Below, in pieces: positions 62,701 to 64,000 of a DNA stretch of 64,000 nucleotides. The DNA comes from Legionella sp. (lineage in GTDB: Bacteria > Pseudomonadota > Gammaproteobacteria > Legionellales > Legionellaceae), in the NCBI GenBank assembly GCA_030158115.1, contig JAOATK010000048.1, positions 52,736 to 116,735 on the forward strand. The letters run 5' to 3'. The position numbers and the translations under genes are program-made. Below the pieces are notes generated by a model that saw only the letters and a program-made list of their open reading frames with translations, was not told the origin of the DNA and did no database searches. Each line of letters opens with the position of its first letter. Positions within the stretch are counted from its first letter, which is position 1.

Positions 62701-63822
62701 TTATCCACATTTCTTTAACTTAGGTGCCTCTTCCTCGACCTCTGGTGCTAACTCTTCAATAACATGCACCGCAACGCCTGAGGAGATTTGAAGTCTGGCA
62801 TTCTCTTTTGAAACAAGTTGCAGTCGTATGGGTTGTCCGTTAATTATCGGTGTGCCATCAATTATACGGATCCCATCTATCGCTGCCATATCAGGTGTTT
62901 TACTGACACAACTCAATAATAAAGATCCCGCAGATTTTAATAAATTAAAAGTGAGATCGAAAGGATAGCCTATAATAGTTCCCGCCCCATAACCGACATA
63001 CCCCATTGCTTTTCCTGACATCGTCGCTAAGCTGACTGAGCAAAAAGAATTTATAAGTCGCGTGGCAATCGTTGGCGCTAATAAGCCAATAGTTGCATTA
63101 CCTGCAGAACCCACAAATAACAGGGCACCACCTACAAAAGTAGTTAGTTGAATTCGGGGAATAACAGCAACTGCGGAACTACTTAGAACCTCTGCCACAA
63201 CCCAACCCATAGTCGCTCCACCATAGGCAAAGGCCTCTTGAAAGAGTGGCTGTGAGAGTGCGGTAATTGGATATTGGTCTGTTTTTTTAATGAGGTATTT
63301 TTGTCTTTTACTGTCTAAAAATTCAGAAAATTCACGCCATTCCTCTTCAGCGAATGACAAGGAAGAGTCTCTGAGATACCAGTTTATTTTATCCAGTGAA
63401 TCTGCTGGTTGGACTAATTTCCATGCGGTAATAATGAAGTTTTTTTTGTCTTCTTCATCCATAAAATTTGCTGGAGTCACTCCTAAATATTCATTAATGA
63501 GTCTATATAAAGCAGAGCTTTCTTTGGAGCGACCAATTTTTTCCTGCACGCTTAAGCAGGCTGCAATCATAATTTTTACAGCCATTAAATTAGCTTGCCA
63601 TGGAACAATATTTTTTTCATCTGATAAAAACTTTTCTAAGGCCATCTTCATTTTTTCTAAAAAAGCAATTTGAGCTCGTCGGCTTTTAATATCTGTACCA
63701 CCAAACAGTGTTGGCATACCAAATTTAGAGGGGGTGGCTTCTAAATTTACGTGTCTTATTGCTTCATATTTAGTGCGCAGATCAAAATTTTCCATGCAGC
63801 CCGGTACAAGAATAAAGCGCAT
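62701..63822 (-). CDS. Orphan membrane-inserting protein, candidate Dot/Icm effector
   Basis: 373 residues, not recognised. Residues 1-190 are soluble and helical. Residues about 195-305 are strongly hydrophobic and Gly/Ser/Ala-rich, with several possible membrane segments (near 200-220, 226-250, 270-287, 296-306). The C-terminus reads VIEELAPEVEEEAPKLKKCG: a glutamate-rich cluster close to the end, the pattern known as an E-block in many Legionella Dot/Icm substrates. A strong GGAGG precedes the ATG. There is no signal peptide. Effector function is inferred. Confidence 0.75.
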   Translation of the reverse strand: MRFILVPGCMENFDLRTKYEAIRHVNLEATPSKFGMPTLFGGTDIKSRRAQIAFLEKMKMALEKFLSDEKNIVPWQANLMAVKIMIAACLSVQEKIGRSKESSALYRLINEYLGVTPANFMDEEDKKNFIITAWKLVQPADSLDKINWYLRDSSLSFAEEEWREFSEFLDSKRQKYLIKKTDQYPITALSQPLFQEAFAYGGATMGWVVAEVLSSSAVAVIPRIQLTTFVGGALLFVGSAGNATIGLLAPTIATRLINSFCSVSLATMSGKAMGYVGYGAGTIIGYPFDLTFNLLKSAGSLLLSCVSKTPDMAAIDGIRIIDGTPIINGQPIRLQLVSKENARLQISSGVAVHVIEELAPEVEEEAPKLKKCG

Positions 63823-63969
63823 ACTATTCCTCCTTCCTTAAGTGTTTTCCGTGTTCGAAAACCACAAGTAAATCCTTTTTGTATCTTTTATCTTACTTCG
63901 TCATTGTTTAAATGCAATGTTATTTGGTTGTTTTTTATAAGATGAGGTTTTATTTCTAGATAACTTCTT

Positions 63970-63999
63970 TGTACATGACACGTTTTTTTGTCATGTACA
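63970..63999. repeat. Perfect 10-bp palindrome at the window end
   Basis: TGTACATGAC (63970-63979) and its complement (63990-63999) flank ACGTTTTTTT. It may be the terminator of a gene beyond the edge or an operator; the window ends here. Confidence 0.4.
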
Positions 64000-64000
64000 G

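Noticed and set aside
1..64000. tRNA, rRNA, insertion sequence or prophage genes
   Set aside because: No T-loop consensus, rRNA stretch, transposase, integrase or phage structural gene was recognised.

Overview
The window is an AT-rich, densely coded chromosomal segment of a gammaproteobacterium, most likely a Legionella species. The evidence for this is inference: many housekeeping proteins look gammaproteobacterial, and between them sit Legionella-style accessory genes (a giant ankyrin-like repeat protein, two Fic-domain paralogues, and several orphan proteins that look like Dot/Icm substrates). I see no rRNA, tRNA, CRISPR array, transposase or prophage.

Layout. 1-6.3 kb: 3' end of ahcY, a secreted subtilisin-like protease, prfC, a small secreted protein, a c5-type cytochrome and an L,D-transpeptidase lipoprotein. 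6.4-10.6 kb: one 1424-residue protein built from about 22 tandem 41-residue repeats. 10.7-16.8 kb: coaX, then the front of the division/cell-wall cluster (mraZ-rsmH-ftsL-ftsI-murE), preceded by a good promoter and MraZ-like boxes and interrupted by a REP palindrome. 16.8-22.3 kb: pdxB and a site-2 protease, a PAP2 phosphatase, etfBA and ald. 22.3-28.2 kb: two Fic paralogues, PBP1A and an orphan coiled-coil protein. 28.4-33.4 kb: pilM-pilN-(pilO/pilP fusion)-pilQ-aroK-aroB. 33.4-41.3 kb: proC, pgi, galU, truD, an orphan 518-residue protein and recQ. 41.4-48.3 kb: a three-gene valine/branched-chain acyl-CoA operon, small unknown proteins, yggT, yggS and pilT. 48.4-53.8 kb: rph, yicC, gmk, rpoZ, spoT, ridA. 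53.9-62.6 kb: an Uup-type ABC-F ATPase, a small membrane protein, queA, a degenerate-TGT/ThiE fusion, yajC, secD, secF and a YjdM protein. 62.7-63.8 kb: a membrane-inserting orphan with a glutamate-rich C-terminus.

Three things stand out. (1) The slot between queA and yajC, where tgt normally lies, holds a fusion of a catalytically degenerate tRNA-guanine transglycosylase-like domain (zinc ligands kept, catalytic aspartates gone) to a complete thiamine-phosphate synthase. (2) The type IV pilus alignment genes are miniaturised in a coordinated way: PilN lacks its periplasmic domain, the N-terminal half of PilO is fused directly to the C-terminal domain of PilP, and PilQ has no AMIN domains. 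(3) Dispersed palindromic repeats (a REP-like family, a MITE-like 89-bp element and a 113-bp hairpin) lie at gene ends and in several cases supply stop codons, C-terminal residues or an apparent start codon.

Functionally, the window joins cell envelope growth (MraZ regulon, PBP3, PBP1A, L,D-transpeptidase), pilus assembly, protein export (SecDF-YajC), stringent response and nucleotide metabolism (gmk-rpoZ-spoT), amino-acid catabolism (ald, ETF, valine degradation) and probable host-interaction proteins.
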